Positions 38,709 through 48,735 of a stretch of 64,000 nucleotides of DNA are shown here, piece after piece (position 1 is the first letter of the stretch; each line of letters begins with the position of its first letter). The position numbers were made by a program, and so were the translations under genes. This DNA is from Membranipora membranacea (taxonomy: Eukaryota; Bryozoa; Gymnolaemata; Cheilostomatida; Membraniporidae). The notes beneath the pieces are model-generated. The model had not been told where the DNA came from. It was given only the letters and a program-made list of their open reading frames with translations, and searched no databases. Where the stretch lies: positions 10,450,062 to 10,514,061 of the forward strand of contig OU612074.1 in NCBI GenBank assembly GCA_914767715.1, in the 5' to 3' direction.

Positions 38709-40139
38709 AAGCACAGTGATACGCACCCTGAAAACAAAATTCTAAGTATCCTGTTAAGACACAACACAAGTTATGTTGTTACTTTACCCAAAATGTTCAT
38801 GATATGGCGATTCATGCCAATTATTACTATGGGAATACATATAGCCTAGTAACACAGCGTGTTGAGACAATTTTCACCTACCCTGCCGTTGCCTCTAATT
38901 GGGACAGCTGCTATATGGCTGTTACTCTAAGCTCTGATGTATCAAGTAAGTAATACAGGTGATGTAACCATAAAATGCTCTTTACGCTGTAACCAAAATT
39001 CTCGTCCAGCCATAATTGTTAAAGGCAATCTATAGAGGTCAGCCATATGGGCACCTAATTTCTTGCGAGGGATGTTGGGCAGAAGTAAAAAGACAAATGG
39101 AAGATGCAAACCAAACCAGAGATGCGGACTGTTTCCGGAAGATTGCTATTCTCTGATGATTTGTTTATACCCTCAGAGCATGACTCTCGACATTGTAGTA
39201 AAGGGGATATTTTATTTTGCAGTTTCATCTCAGCTATTTACTATACACCTTGCCTTCCAGTAATATTGACTAGTTCTTAGATGTTCAGGTTATTATCATG
39301 AGACTATTGATGTTGTTTTTTCAACATGCAACACATTCATTTTGCTCTCGAATGAGGGTATAGTGTACATGTGTGTGTTATAATGTGTGCCTCCCTTAGA
39401 TGATTACTCAAATCCAAAAGTGCAAAAAATAGCTAGCTTGTCATGTCACGTGTACAAGTGCAGTTGGGCTATTGCTTTGATAAAATTTGATTATTTCTTC
39501 GGAAATTAAAAAAGTACCCCTTCTTTGAAGATGAATTTCTTGTGGAACTGAGATAAGTTGGTTAGTCGGGGAGGTTTATTCAGTTGTAGAAACGGAAAAA
39601 AATATCATTTACATTTAATTCAGTGTATTTATTATCATTTAATAAATCAGTTAATAGAAGATTAACAGTTGAAAAACAGTGAGGCATTTCAAATAGTATG
39701 TGACAATTAATATTGTAGAGGGAACGTGCTTTTAATATTGTGGAAAGAATCTCTGCTTCATCTGGGTCAAGGAAGTCAGTTCATCTATCCCTCAGATTAT
39801 TGGCCATAATTCCTGCAGATAACAGAAGCAAGAATCTACTGCATATTGCTTATCAAAAACAGCTGACCTATTTGGCATCGCATAGACGGATGTCTCAATA
39901 TGAAAATGAGAAAATTGTAGTGCAAACAGCACCCTTGCTCACTCATCAGACCATATGAACCGTCTTAAATTGTGAATAAGATTTCCTCGGCCAATCACAA
40001 TTGTTTCAAGGCATCAGGATCAGCATCAGTAAATATCGCACTCATGAGAGCTCATTTACTTAAACCACTGCTGCCAGGCAAGCAAATGTGAGCTTAATGG
40101 ATTCTGTATAAAAAACCAGTAATATGAGGCTGCATCCTC

Positions 40140-40262
40140 AGCATTGTCACCCAATGTGCAAACTGTTTGAACAAACTGATCATTAAAATCAGGGTATGAA
40201 ATAAACTCTTTAATTTCATACCCTGATTTTGACCATCAGTTAATTTGCTCACGATGTGGCAA
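40140..40262. repeat. Fold-back hairpin with a perfect 18-bp core stem
   Basis: AAAATCAGGGTATGAAAT pairs perfectly with ATTTCATACCCTGATTTT across a short loop (about 40185-40230). Imperfect pairing continues outward to about 40140 and 40262 (AAACTGAT against ATCAGTTA). It lies downstream of the minus-strand peptide gene. Confidence 0.7.
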
Positions 40263-40442
40263 TTTCGATAATAAATCCTCAATTACATATCTTTGAGCTA
40301 TATACAAAATTGAAAGAGCACACAGTTCCCTGAGTGGCAGCAGTAATTTAAGAAAAAGGAGATTATAACAAACATTCCAAATTCTGAGGAGCCTATTCTA
40401 AAACCCAAATGATAAGGATGTTAATAACTAGCTGGACACTTA

Positions 40443-40843
40443 CTAAACGCATTTGCTATTTGGCATGCAAACATTGACGAAGCAGTTGGTACAGCAATGT
40501 GTATTTCCTTTGCCGTAAGTCTGTGCGTTGCAATCTTTGTTACGGACACACTGCTCATTTCCATTATCAGGGTCATACACATAGCAGAACCAGTGGTGGC
40601 CGGCAACTATATTATAAGATAAATAACCAGGTTTTTAGTATCACTATAAAGTTCTAAGTTTGAAAATACGATTATAAGTTAATTAACAGCCTGTGACTCA
40701 GTTTTTACTGATTTACACTCAATGCAATTGTTTTAGATTAGACTGATATTTTTGGAACGAAACAAAAAATCTGATTCTTTCAAAATCTCACCAGCATTAA
40801 CCAGGAGGAGGCAAGCTAGGATAAGTGTGAGGAATCGTGCCAT
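40443..40843 (-). CDS. Secreted eight-cysteine peptide, copy A (two exons)
   Basis: Exon 1 is 40843-40792 (start codon 40843-40841). Exon 2 is 40606-40443 (stop TAG). The intron is 185 bp, GT-AG, phase 1. The product has 71 residues. Residues 1-18 (MARFLTLILACLLLVNAG) are a clear signal peptide, and the mature part has eight cysteines spaced C-x11-C-x5-C-x11-CC-x2-C-x4-C-x5-C. That is the size and Cys density of secreted defence peptides, protease inhibitors or venom-like peptides, but I do not recognise the family. It loosely recalls WAP domains (C-x5-C and CC), yet the spacing differs. The paralogue at 48074-48735 shares intron phase, signal-peptide start, the VR-x-x-D-C and QTYG motifs and all Cys positions after the first. 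A TATA box lies 80 bp upstream. Function is not inferable from sequence. Confidence 0.82.
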
Positions 40844-40923
40844 GGTGAAGAAGAAGTATCTCTTTCTGTTTTCTTTCGGGTCAAGCTGGAAGCTTTGGTG
40901 CTCTTTCTATGAAGCGCAATAGC

Positions 40924-40931
40924 CTTTTATA
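40924..40931 (-). promoter_or_regulatory. TATA box of peptide gene A
   Basis: On the minus strand the sequence reads TATAAAAG, 80 bp before the ATG. The leader that follows (ATTGCGCTTCA, ACCAAAGC, AGAAAGAGATA, then CACCATGG) is matched block by block upstream of peptide gene B, so this is a conserved core promoter and 5' UTR. Confidence 0.7.
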
Positions 40932-41154
40932 CCGTTTTTGTGTGACGTTTTTTGGCATGAAACTGATAGAAATATAAATTGACAGGAGCCCAAAAAGATT
41001 GTATCTGACGAAATTGATTGATAAATAATTGTTTAGGCAAAAATTCTCACCAAAGGAGTCAAGGATAGGTCAAATAATGTGAGATTAGCCGGCAGGGGAT
41101 GCGCTTGATCAACTTATTCCTCCAAGGTTCCGAAAACCTGGGTTTTATAGACAT

Positions 41155-42000
41155 TGTTGGGGGGGGGGTCTGAAATATCTTTTTGGGCTGGTATTTCCTT
41201 GTCCAAGACCTATTTCCCTCTACCAAAATCATATTTATCATTATCTGAGACTGAACTGTGGTCTATGATTATATCCAGTTCATCTATTGAGAAAGCTCAT
41301 TGTATCAACATCTTTCTGGCACTTGCCTCAAATGGCATCTTTTATGCTACTTAAAGGCCAAGCCCAATTAAGTTCTAACTTACTGTATGTTTTTCATGAG
41401 GTTCTAAGCTTTCATTTGAGCCAATTTGGACAAAACTCTACACCTACCACAGGCAGATCTGTTGATGCTCAAAGCTGATGCTTCATGAAAACAGTCATGG
41501 TCCCAGCTCATGACGTCACAAGCAGTGCTTTCTTCAATTACTGTGATACCGGATATATGATATATGATACCAAATATTAGGGGAGTGATGGTACAGATCC
41601 CCTCAAAAACTTTGGAATGAGTGAATAAGATATCAGGCTACAATCACCTTAATTTATATTGGATATTTTTGCTAGGAACAATCAAATAACAATGGATAAT
41701 ACAAACAGTAAAAACCATTAGTGGCAAATGTTAAACACTGTCTATGACGTCAGTAGGTCAAGGACATTTAAATGGTTTCTCAATGTGACTGAATTTATTG
41801 GCTGTTTGATGGAGATGCCATCTTTGAGCATCAGCAGATCTGGTTGCGGTAGGTGTAGAATCTTGTCCAATGGCTCATCTGAAAGCTCATGACCTAAAGT
41901 AAAACATGACAACACTTAGAACTCCATTGGACTTGGCCGTTAACACGTAAGCAAGGGTATTTTGAATCAACTATTCAACACATGATGAAAGTATCAAAAA
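41155..42000. repeat. Repeat family X, copy 1 (interrupted by 41355-41939)
   Basis: Segments 41155-41354 and 41940-42000 together are collinear with the uninterrupted copy at 42700-42930. Shared blocks include TATGATTATA, ATGGCATC, TATGCTACTT and TTTGAATCAACTATT/TTTCAATCAACTATT. A third copy, inverted, lies at about 43900-44090 (shared CTATTTCCCTCTACC read on the minus strand and TTATATCCAG). The family is otherwise unidentified. Confidence 0.7.
41355..41939. mobile_element. 585-bp element with TTAA target duplication
   Basis: The ends are AGGCCAAGCCCAATTAAGTT and the inverted CTCCATTGGACTTGGCCG. Extended inverted arms of about 120 bp include CTACACCTACC and CAGATCTG. TTAA abuts both ends (41351-41354 and 41940-41943). 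The related copy of the surrounding repeat at about 42870 has TTCA and no insertion at this point, so the empty site is visible. TTAA duplications are known for piggyBac and Kolobok-type elements. There is no transposase inside, so it is non-autonomous. Confidence 0.78.
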
Positions 42001-43249
42001 AAGATGCATCCCAATACAATTGTCAATTACTGAATTGGTTTTTCAATTGTTCTGTCAGTTTGTGCAAATATGATAAAAAGATGAAGGTATTTATCCTTCA
42101 ATGTGTAATGGTGTCGGCAACTTCCCTGCCACGGGCAGCATCCTGTATAACTGCTATCAAGTGTAATATTGTGCGTCCCTCCATAATATACATTTTCGTC
42201 TTCGATATGCTGCCATGCTGCACAATGCTGATGATCAGCATTGTTTCATACATGGTTCCACCCGGTCAACTTAAAAAAAAATTAAGTGTATTTGTTATCA
42301 AGTATTTACTGCTCCAAATATTAACTGTATTATGAACTCTCTTTTTCTATCTACCATCGTAAGTCCTGCACTACATATCGCTGCTCAATGGAGCCCAGAC
42401 TCAGACGGTGATCAATTACTGTATCGTCAGATTGGAAATCGTATGATCTGAATTATTAGCTGTTGTATTGACAGGCGTGACAAGAGAGATTTTACAAGAA
42501 ACATCGGTATTATGCATATTATCTTTAGAATGCTTTTGAGTGACGTAATATTTTGCTTGCATCAATCACGTTTCTAAGCTGAGCTTTCTTTAAAGAGCTA
42601 GTAAACCAGCACTCAGAACTACATCTCATTAGCAATGATTCTCTCATAAAGCTAATACTGGTTATCAGTTTTATGATACTATTTATAGTTTGTCACATTT
42701 TTTTTCAGGCTTGTATTTCCCGGACTAAGACTTATTTCCAGCTCAACAATTTTCTGATTTATCTTTATTGGACCCTAACTGTGGTTTATGATTATACCCA
42801 GTTTTTTCTTAAAAGAGCAGACCGTATCAATTTCTCTCTGGCTCGTGCCTAAAATGGCATCACTTATGCTACTTCACACGCAAGCAGGGTATTTTCAATC
42901 AACTATTTAACGCATGGTGAACAAAAAATAAAGGAATCTATCGAATTCCATAAGAATACTAGAAATGCCGCGATCATAAACGCCTCAGAACTTCAGGGGT
43001 GTTGATGACATACACACAGGTTGTCGATTGAGTTTATGATCGATGACCAATTGGCAATGTCATTATAAGTGCAAATTAAAATGTCTTTTCCATACCACCT
43101 ATGAGGTAGACAGCCTGATTATCACCGTCCTATTATGTGGAAGAACTCCCCCACCATAATTCTCAGTGAATACAGCCATAGAATATAGCGCAACAAACAT
43201 GTTATAACTGTGGTATATTTATAAAAATTATATAAAAATAAGAGGTCCT

Positions 43250-43510
43250 CCCCATGCTCCTCCTTGCCTTTTTAATCTGGCCTCACCGGAATTTAAACTC
43301 AGGCCTCTCGCACCGAGATCAAACACTCTAATTGCTCAGCCACCCTGGCCCGCTAAAGCTTGCAAAGCTCAGTGCGAAATAATCCAGGTATAAGTAGTAA
43401 CAAAACAGTCATACCACCAAGTAGTAAAAGGGATGATGATATGTAAATAAAATCTGGCTTCGCCGGGAATTGAACTCAGGCCCTCGCGCAACAACCATGT
43501 TATAATTTAT
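43250..43510 (-). repeat. Two partial tRNA-headed repeats
   Basis: On the minus strand, about 43380-43290 reads as a box A (GTGGCTGAGCAATTAGAG) followed by a degenerate box B (GAGTTTAAATTCC). A second piece at about 43495-43455 has a better box B (GAGTTCAATTCCC). Around both B boxes the plus strand shares TCTGGC, CTCAGGCC and CTCGC. They look like tandem fragments of one SINE family. Confidence 0.45.
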
Positions 43511-44639
43511 AGTCATGTCTGCCCGTGGAAGCTTGCAGATTTAAGTTGGAGATGAATGGGTAAAATTAGCTGTTGTGTAATTTTGTTAAATTTTTCTTTT
43601 TTTCAAGCTTCCATGGCACATATCAAGCAAAAGAAATTTTAAAAATCTGATATGCACACCCTCAACCGGTTTAACAACACATATGTGGTTGAAGACAGGA
43701 CTTTGATTCAGCCATTTCTTCTATTTTTAAAAAAAACCACTTTTTGAGAAAGTGTTTTGAGGCACTGGATATGGGATGCTGCCTGTGACAGGAGAAGTTG
43801 CTGATACTATTTTAGATTGACGGATAAATACCTTACATACTGAAAAAAACCAGTAATTGAGAATTGTTTTGGGATTCGATTTTTTTCTAAATACTTACAC
43901 CATTTGTTGCATAGTTTATTCAAAAGATATTGATGCTTTCTCAATAGATGAGCTGGATATAATCCCAGACCATAGCTCAGTGTCAAATAATGATAAATCT
44001 GCTAATGGTAGAGGGAAATAAGCTTGAGACCAGGAAATAAGACCCAAAAAATAATATGGCAACCCAAAAAAATGGTATCATAAAACGATTATCAGATTTA
44101 TGGAAGCATAACTGTCATTGACATCTATTCAAAAACTTATGACATGACATGTCTATGGAGAAATTGCTCATGAAAGGATAATAAAAAGGTGGTTAAATAT
44201 GCCCAAAATAACTTTTTTTATCTTTCACTCAGGGCGACATTTGTTGCGCACGCCAGAAAAGTATCTCAAACGTGTATGGTCTGCTTTTTGAATATAACTG
44301 GTTTTGACCATAGACAAGTAGTGTCGAACTCTGAGTTCTGCCGTAACAATGTCTTGGCATTTCAAAGGCGTGAAATGCCCTGTGTATTCACAGCTGAGGG
44401 TATGGGCCTCTGTAAGAATCCCCAACGGGTCAGGTTGCCTAGAGAGCAATTTAGGGCTCTGCAGATGAATCACACTGATTTTAGAGCTGTTAGCAGATCA
44501 CCGATGAATAATCACTGTAAACTGGATCCTGATTATTAAGTTTCATATTAACTAACACATCAAAATGTTTCTTATTAATCATACAACTAGAACACTCTGA
44601 GAAGAATACCTCATCTTATATGGAAATGAGGCAATATCA

Positions 44640-44735
44640 TAGTTTTTAGCTCAAATCCCAAAATCCCATGAGTTGCCTGAGTTAAACCCAAAAACCTGAG
44701 TAACTCAGGCCAAATCTGAGTGGTTGAGAGCCTTG
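44640..44735 (-). mobile_element. Truncated copy of the hAT-like element at 23343-24820
   Basis: Read on the minus strand from 44735, the sequence is CAAGGCTCTCAACCACTCAG, then GGCCTGAGTTACTCAG and TTTTGGGTTTAACTCAGGC. This matches the first 60-70 bases of 23343-24820. The far terminus was not found. Confidence 0.6.
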
Positions 44736-44847
44736 ATAAGGGGTAGTGTGACCCTATACCCTTTACTCATTTTGACGAGGCAGATGGGGATATTTATACT
44801 ACATGTAGGTACATAGCAGACCCTCCTGAGTTCATGGTTTGTTCCAT

Positions 44848-45060
44848 AGACCTTATATACTCCCGAGACAGGCCAATGCTCATTTTGCAGTGAACAAGAT
44901 ATGTCCAACTTATATATACGACGTAACGTAATTAGCTTGTGCAGTTTTACAAGCAGTAGATCCAAGATACAATGTAAATATTACTGATGTTTCTGATCTT
45001 TATTTTCATACTTTGTTGAGGTTATTTATTTATTTAACATGAACTTCCAGCCAAGATGAT
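44848..45060. repeat. Fragment of the P-like transposon family
   Basis: CATAGACCTTATATACTCCC at 44848 matches the terminus of 54320-57492 (CATAGACTTAATATACTACC). Later blocks also match: GAGACAGG, CAATGCT, GACGTAA and AATTAGCTTGTGC. Bases at about 45003-45045 match about 55140-55175 inside that element (TTCATACTTTGTTGAG, TTATTTATTT). So it is a deleted, diverged relative. Confidence 0.6.
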
Positions 45061-46771
45061 CAAGACTGACCAGAGATAGCCAAGTGGTAACTTATGTATG
45101 ATTTTATTATTAGGGTACAGAAAAGAATGAAGTTGTACATAGTCATATCCTGCCTGCCGAGCAATCCAATTGTGGCAGACCAGGCTATGAATTTTTTTAG
45201 ATGAAGATCAATTCAATATTTTCAGCAATCAAAGGGATGGTCAGATTTGATAACAGGCATGAGGTGAAAGTGTGGAGGAAGAAATAATAAAGGTAGCGAA
45301 GGTACACTATGTCCATAACTAGTTCATCTAGTTCTTTTAATCTAAGCACATACAACATTCTGCTAGCACAAACTCTGGTGTCATATGTTTTTGAAATTAA
45401 TCTCAAACTTTTCAGTCAACTTTTTATTCATTTGGCGAGGGAGTCTGACTGACTGGCTTAATAACAATGTAAAAAAAATCCAGATATTACAACAAACAAC
45501 ATCATCATCTGAGAAAACGGAACGACATGTAATGCTGACACTTCAGAGGAAAGAAAAGGGATTGAAGCAGCCACTCAATAACTCAATAACTTAAAAATTC
45601 AATGATGCTGGTCAAAAGATCACAGTTATCCAGTTGTTGAAAAAAATTGTTTTGTCGTTGCTTGCCTTGGCCAAGAGTTGTGATTAGTATGAACAAAGAT
45701 TCTAGTATATAACCAAGTTTAAATCACAAATTAATGTGTCTGTACACTTCATTTGGACAGCCAAGATGTTTTTTGAATTATATATCAGCAGCAATCCCTT
45801 TGTCAAAAAGCTTAAAAAATCCTTCTGTAATGAGACAATTTTGATAAAACAGTAATCACTCTCGAGTGTGCTGCAGTCCCTCGAGAAGCTAGATAAAACT
45901 TAAGAGACCCGAAGCTGGATATTTTATAGTTATTGTTGTAATGATAGTTATTACTATAGAATAATTCAATGTAAATGTAATAATAAAAATATCTATGGTC
46001 ATTACAGGTGTTGTACCCTACAAATATTACTCAGAATAACATGCTCTGTGGACGTCAGTATCACATTGATCAACTCATTCAAAGAACTGTGGTGGGTTGA
46101 TAAAAGTTTGGTAACATAAAATTCCATTAGATTCAGACCAGACACTACAAGGGTGTAGCGGCTCTCTCTCGGATAAATTGAAGTGCTTCAGTTTTTACTG
46201 ATGCTATGGGGCATAAATTCTTTTATTGGATTCTCACTACCCACGCTAACACCATGTAACTAAAATAATAAGGTTAACATACAACATTTTTGTAAAGGTT
46301 TTGAGAATTTCGATGCAAAAGTGAGTCATATAATACAAATTTATCTTGAGGACAGCACAGCTGTAAAACAATTGTAAGACTAAACATTAGATAACAATGG
46401 ATCAAAATTAGTGCAAATTATTCTAAATCTAATTACGCAAATTACAAATAAAAAACAGGTTATTCCTGGATTGTGAAATATATTACGACAAAATGATAAA
46501 ATGTAAATTTACCTTGATTAAACCATCCAAGGAGGGGCTATTTAGTGGTTGCTGCTTATGTTAGGGCAGCTGAGTATGAGATTAAAATAAAATATTATTC
46601 GTATAAGTCGGAATAATATATAATATAATGTCAGAGAAGTACCAGAATAATTCTGATTTTACAACATTTTGTGTCCAGATTTCACATTTTGTATGTTGTG
46701 CTGCTGGAGACGTAATGATGAGAAATTGTCGAAAACTTAGTTAAAAACAAAATGAATTGAGTCCTTCACTA

Positions 46772-47165
46772 CAGGGGCGTATATTCTAAAAATTTTCACT
46801 CACTGACTTTTTAGAGATGAGCATAATGATCGGGCGCAGCCCGATCCACACGCCGTAGGCGTGGCGGGGAGGGTGTGGGAGGGGCGCTTAAGCGCCCTCC
46901 CACCACGGAAATTTTTGCATATCGGTAGCAAAATAGTGCAAGCAGAGAGGTATTTCAATAGCTCACTGAGCTGTTGGGTACTTTCAGAAAACAACTCAAT
47001 AGCAGTAGAAGATTACGGGAAAAATTTTGAAAAAAAACTGTCCTAAATGGGATTCGAACCCCCAACAATCTGATATCCAGTGATTATAAAGCAGACGCTC
47101 TACACACTGAGCTATTCAGTCACTCACGGAAATCCGTGGGCCGTGAGTGCTAATATACGCCACTG
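46772..47165. mobile_element. 394-bp hAT-like element containing a tRNA-like Pol III promoter
   Basis: The ends are CAGGGGCGTATATTCT and the inverted AATATACGCCACTG. Immediately outside is the exact octamer CTTCACTA on both sides (46764-46771 and 47166-47173). On the minus strand the element carries a tRNA-like head (box A TAGCTCAGTGTGTAGAGC, box B GGTTCGAATCC, about 47120-47045). A body shared with 19418-19790 follows, including GC-rich palindromes. The transposon-type ends and the SINE-type head are therefore found in one unit. Confidence 0.78.
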
Positions 47166-47572
47166 CTTCACTATCAGACCATCTCTGGGTTTAGTGCAGT
47201 GAAATCATGCAGTGTAGTGTATTGAAATTTGGGTTTTAAAGATGCTTGATAAGAAGAGTTTGTTATTGTTTGAAATTAAAATATTGCAATGGAAATTTAG
47301 GTCTATAAAAACGTTTATTTATACTAGGGTTTGTTCCATACCACAGATCTTAGATTTATTAGTAAATATGCCTGGAAAATCATAATAAAATTTAACTAAT
47401 TAGTCATAGTAGGGTTTCTTACACACCACAGGTCTTAGATTTATCAACATAGGGACAGTAAACAAGCCTGGATAATATTGATGAAATTTAACCATTTAGT
47501 GATAGAACATTACAAAGGGTGTCTGGTCAGACTACATTACAGAAGTTAAATAACCTTAATCTAACCAACAAA

Positions 47573-47625
47573 GAACATTTCTAGAGACAAAAAAGAAAAG
47601 AACATTTTTGTCTCTAGAAATGTTC
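47573..47625. repeat. Perfect 21-bp-stem hairpin
   Basis: Bases 47573-47593 are exactly complementary to 47605-47625 (arm begins GAACATTTCTAGAGAC), with an 11-base loop. It lies 450 bp upstream of peptide gene B. Confidence 0.85.
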
Positions 47626-47992
47626 CGTGAAAATGATTATGATCATCAGGATCTCTTTAATTATTAATTTTTGTGATTATTTTCATTGGTTTTTATTATT
47701 AGACCTATTTAGAATAGGAATGTTTATTTATTAGAGATCCATCTTCATACATGTGTCAAAGTTATAAAAAAAAACATTTTCAATATGGGACAGTATAATT
47801 AAATTTCCCACACATGCCCATTTTTTTCCAGCAGCCATCTATAGTTTGCCTATTCAATTTACAGCACAGATCTATTCAAAGAATAATAAATTGACATGTC
47901 ACTTTTTACAGTTTTTTATTAGGTTCACTCAATTGTATTCAACGACAGTTTGAGTTTCTACGTCATTTAGGGGGAGGATACTGTTTAGACAG

Positions 47993-48000
47993 CATTAAAG
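47993..48000 (+). promoter_or_regulatory. TATA-like element of peptide gene B
   Basis: CATTAAAG lies 74 bp before the ATG at 48074, at the position corresponding to TATAAAAG of gene A. The following leader shares ATTGGGCTTCA, ATCAAAGC, AGAAAGAGATA and CCATGG with gene A. The TATA core is weaker (CATTAAAG), which may mean lower or different expression (inference). Confidence 0.5.
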
Positions 48001-48073
48001 ATGATTGGGCTTCAATCAACCCATCAAAGCATCTTTTCACATCGCCAGTAAAGAAAGAGATATATTCTTAACC

Positions 48074-48735
48074 ATGGCTCGATTCATCGCAATAATTCTG
48101 GTTTGCCTCATCATGGTAGCTGTTGGTGAGTATTAGTTTCATGCAACCATTTACCTTTCACCAAACAAGTTGATTAAGGTTGATTAAAGGTTGATTAAAA
48201 AGGTTGATTTTTTTAATTATAATGCAATGAAAAATAATTGCGCTCCTTTAACTTAACCTGTGGAGCACATTGTTGCTTTGCATTAGAAGCTCTTTGTATT
48301 GGTATCAGTTAATCAGCCAAGAGAGAGAAATTGGGTTAATTACTTCCAAATTGTTTCATTATGGAGACTTATGTACTAGTGTTTTTTTGAATAAATAGCA
48401 TTTTGTGTTGATGGCTGCCAGCATATTGTAACAGATTTTTCAATTATAATAGGTATCTTTGGTTCTCATATAACCAATTGGTCAATTTAGGTGGGTTGTT
48501 TCTCTTGTCTCTTAAATGAAACCATCTAAACAATATATTTTTGAAATAAATTTCTAATGAAAAGTATTTTATTTAAGCTTCCAGTCACTCCCACAGCTCG
48601 CTCTGCACCAGTAGTGGAAATGATTGTGTCAGGGACCAAGATTGTGTTGAACAAACATACGGGAGTTATAACACATACTGCTGTACCAAATGTCCCTCGA
48701 ATACCTGCATGTTTAGAAGTCAATGCTACTGGTAA
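48074..48735 (+). CDS. Secreted eight-cysteine peptide, copy B (two exons)
   Basis: Exon 1 is 48074-48125 and exon 2 is 48578-48735 (stop TAA). The intron is 452 bp, phase 1. Product: 69 residues with signal peptide MARFIAIILVCLIMVAVG, a short Ser/His-rich stretch, then eight cysteines spaced C-x6-C-x5-C-x11-CC-x2-C-x4-C-x5-C. From the second Cys on, spacing is identical to copy A, and only the first loop is shorter (6 against 11). Conserved between copies are VR-x-x-D-C, QTYG, NT-x-CCT and the Cys frame. Most other surface positions differ, a pattern common in diversifying secreted peptides (inference). The two genes are divergently transcribed, 7.2 kb apart. The 3' flank runs into a MITE-like fragment at about 48755. 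The family is not recognised. Confidence 0.82.

Larger units (their letters stand above)
36749..40442. other. Intergenic DNA after the RING gene
   Basis: It holds no supported gene. Present are the 3' flank of the RING gene, a palindromic pair of tRNA-headed repeats (38081-38708) and a fold-back hairpin at about 40140-40262. A segment at about 40290-40345 also resembles 31805-31870 (shared ATCTTTGAGCTATA and AGTGGCAGCA/GAGAGGCAGCA). Confidence 0.55.
40932..48073. other. Repeat-rich 7-kb spacer between the two peptide genes
   Basis: No other gene was supported. Contents in order: repeat family X in three copies (41155-42000 interrupted, 42700-42930, inverted 43900-44090); a TTAA-flanked element (41355-41939); two partial tRNA-headed repeats (43250-43510); a hAT-type terminus (44640-44735); a fragment of the P-like family (44848-45060); the hAT element with tRNA-like head (46772-47165); a perfect 21-bp-stem hairpin (47573-47625); and a P-like fragment at 47840-47930 next to the promoter of gene B. 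Confidence 0.6.

Noticed and set aside
44189-44539. Opposite open frames of 116 and 82 codons
   Set aside because: Neither shows a domain or exon structure. They lie near a truncated hAT-like end and could be transposon remains, but I see nothing to support a call.
40443-48735. Assigning the eight-cysteine peptides to the WAP family
   Set aside because: C-x5-C and CC are shared, but the x11 loop before CC and the C-x2-C-x4-C-x5-C tail do not fit the WAP spacing.
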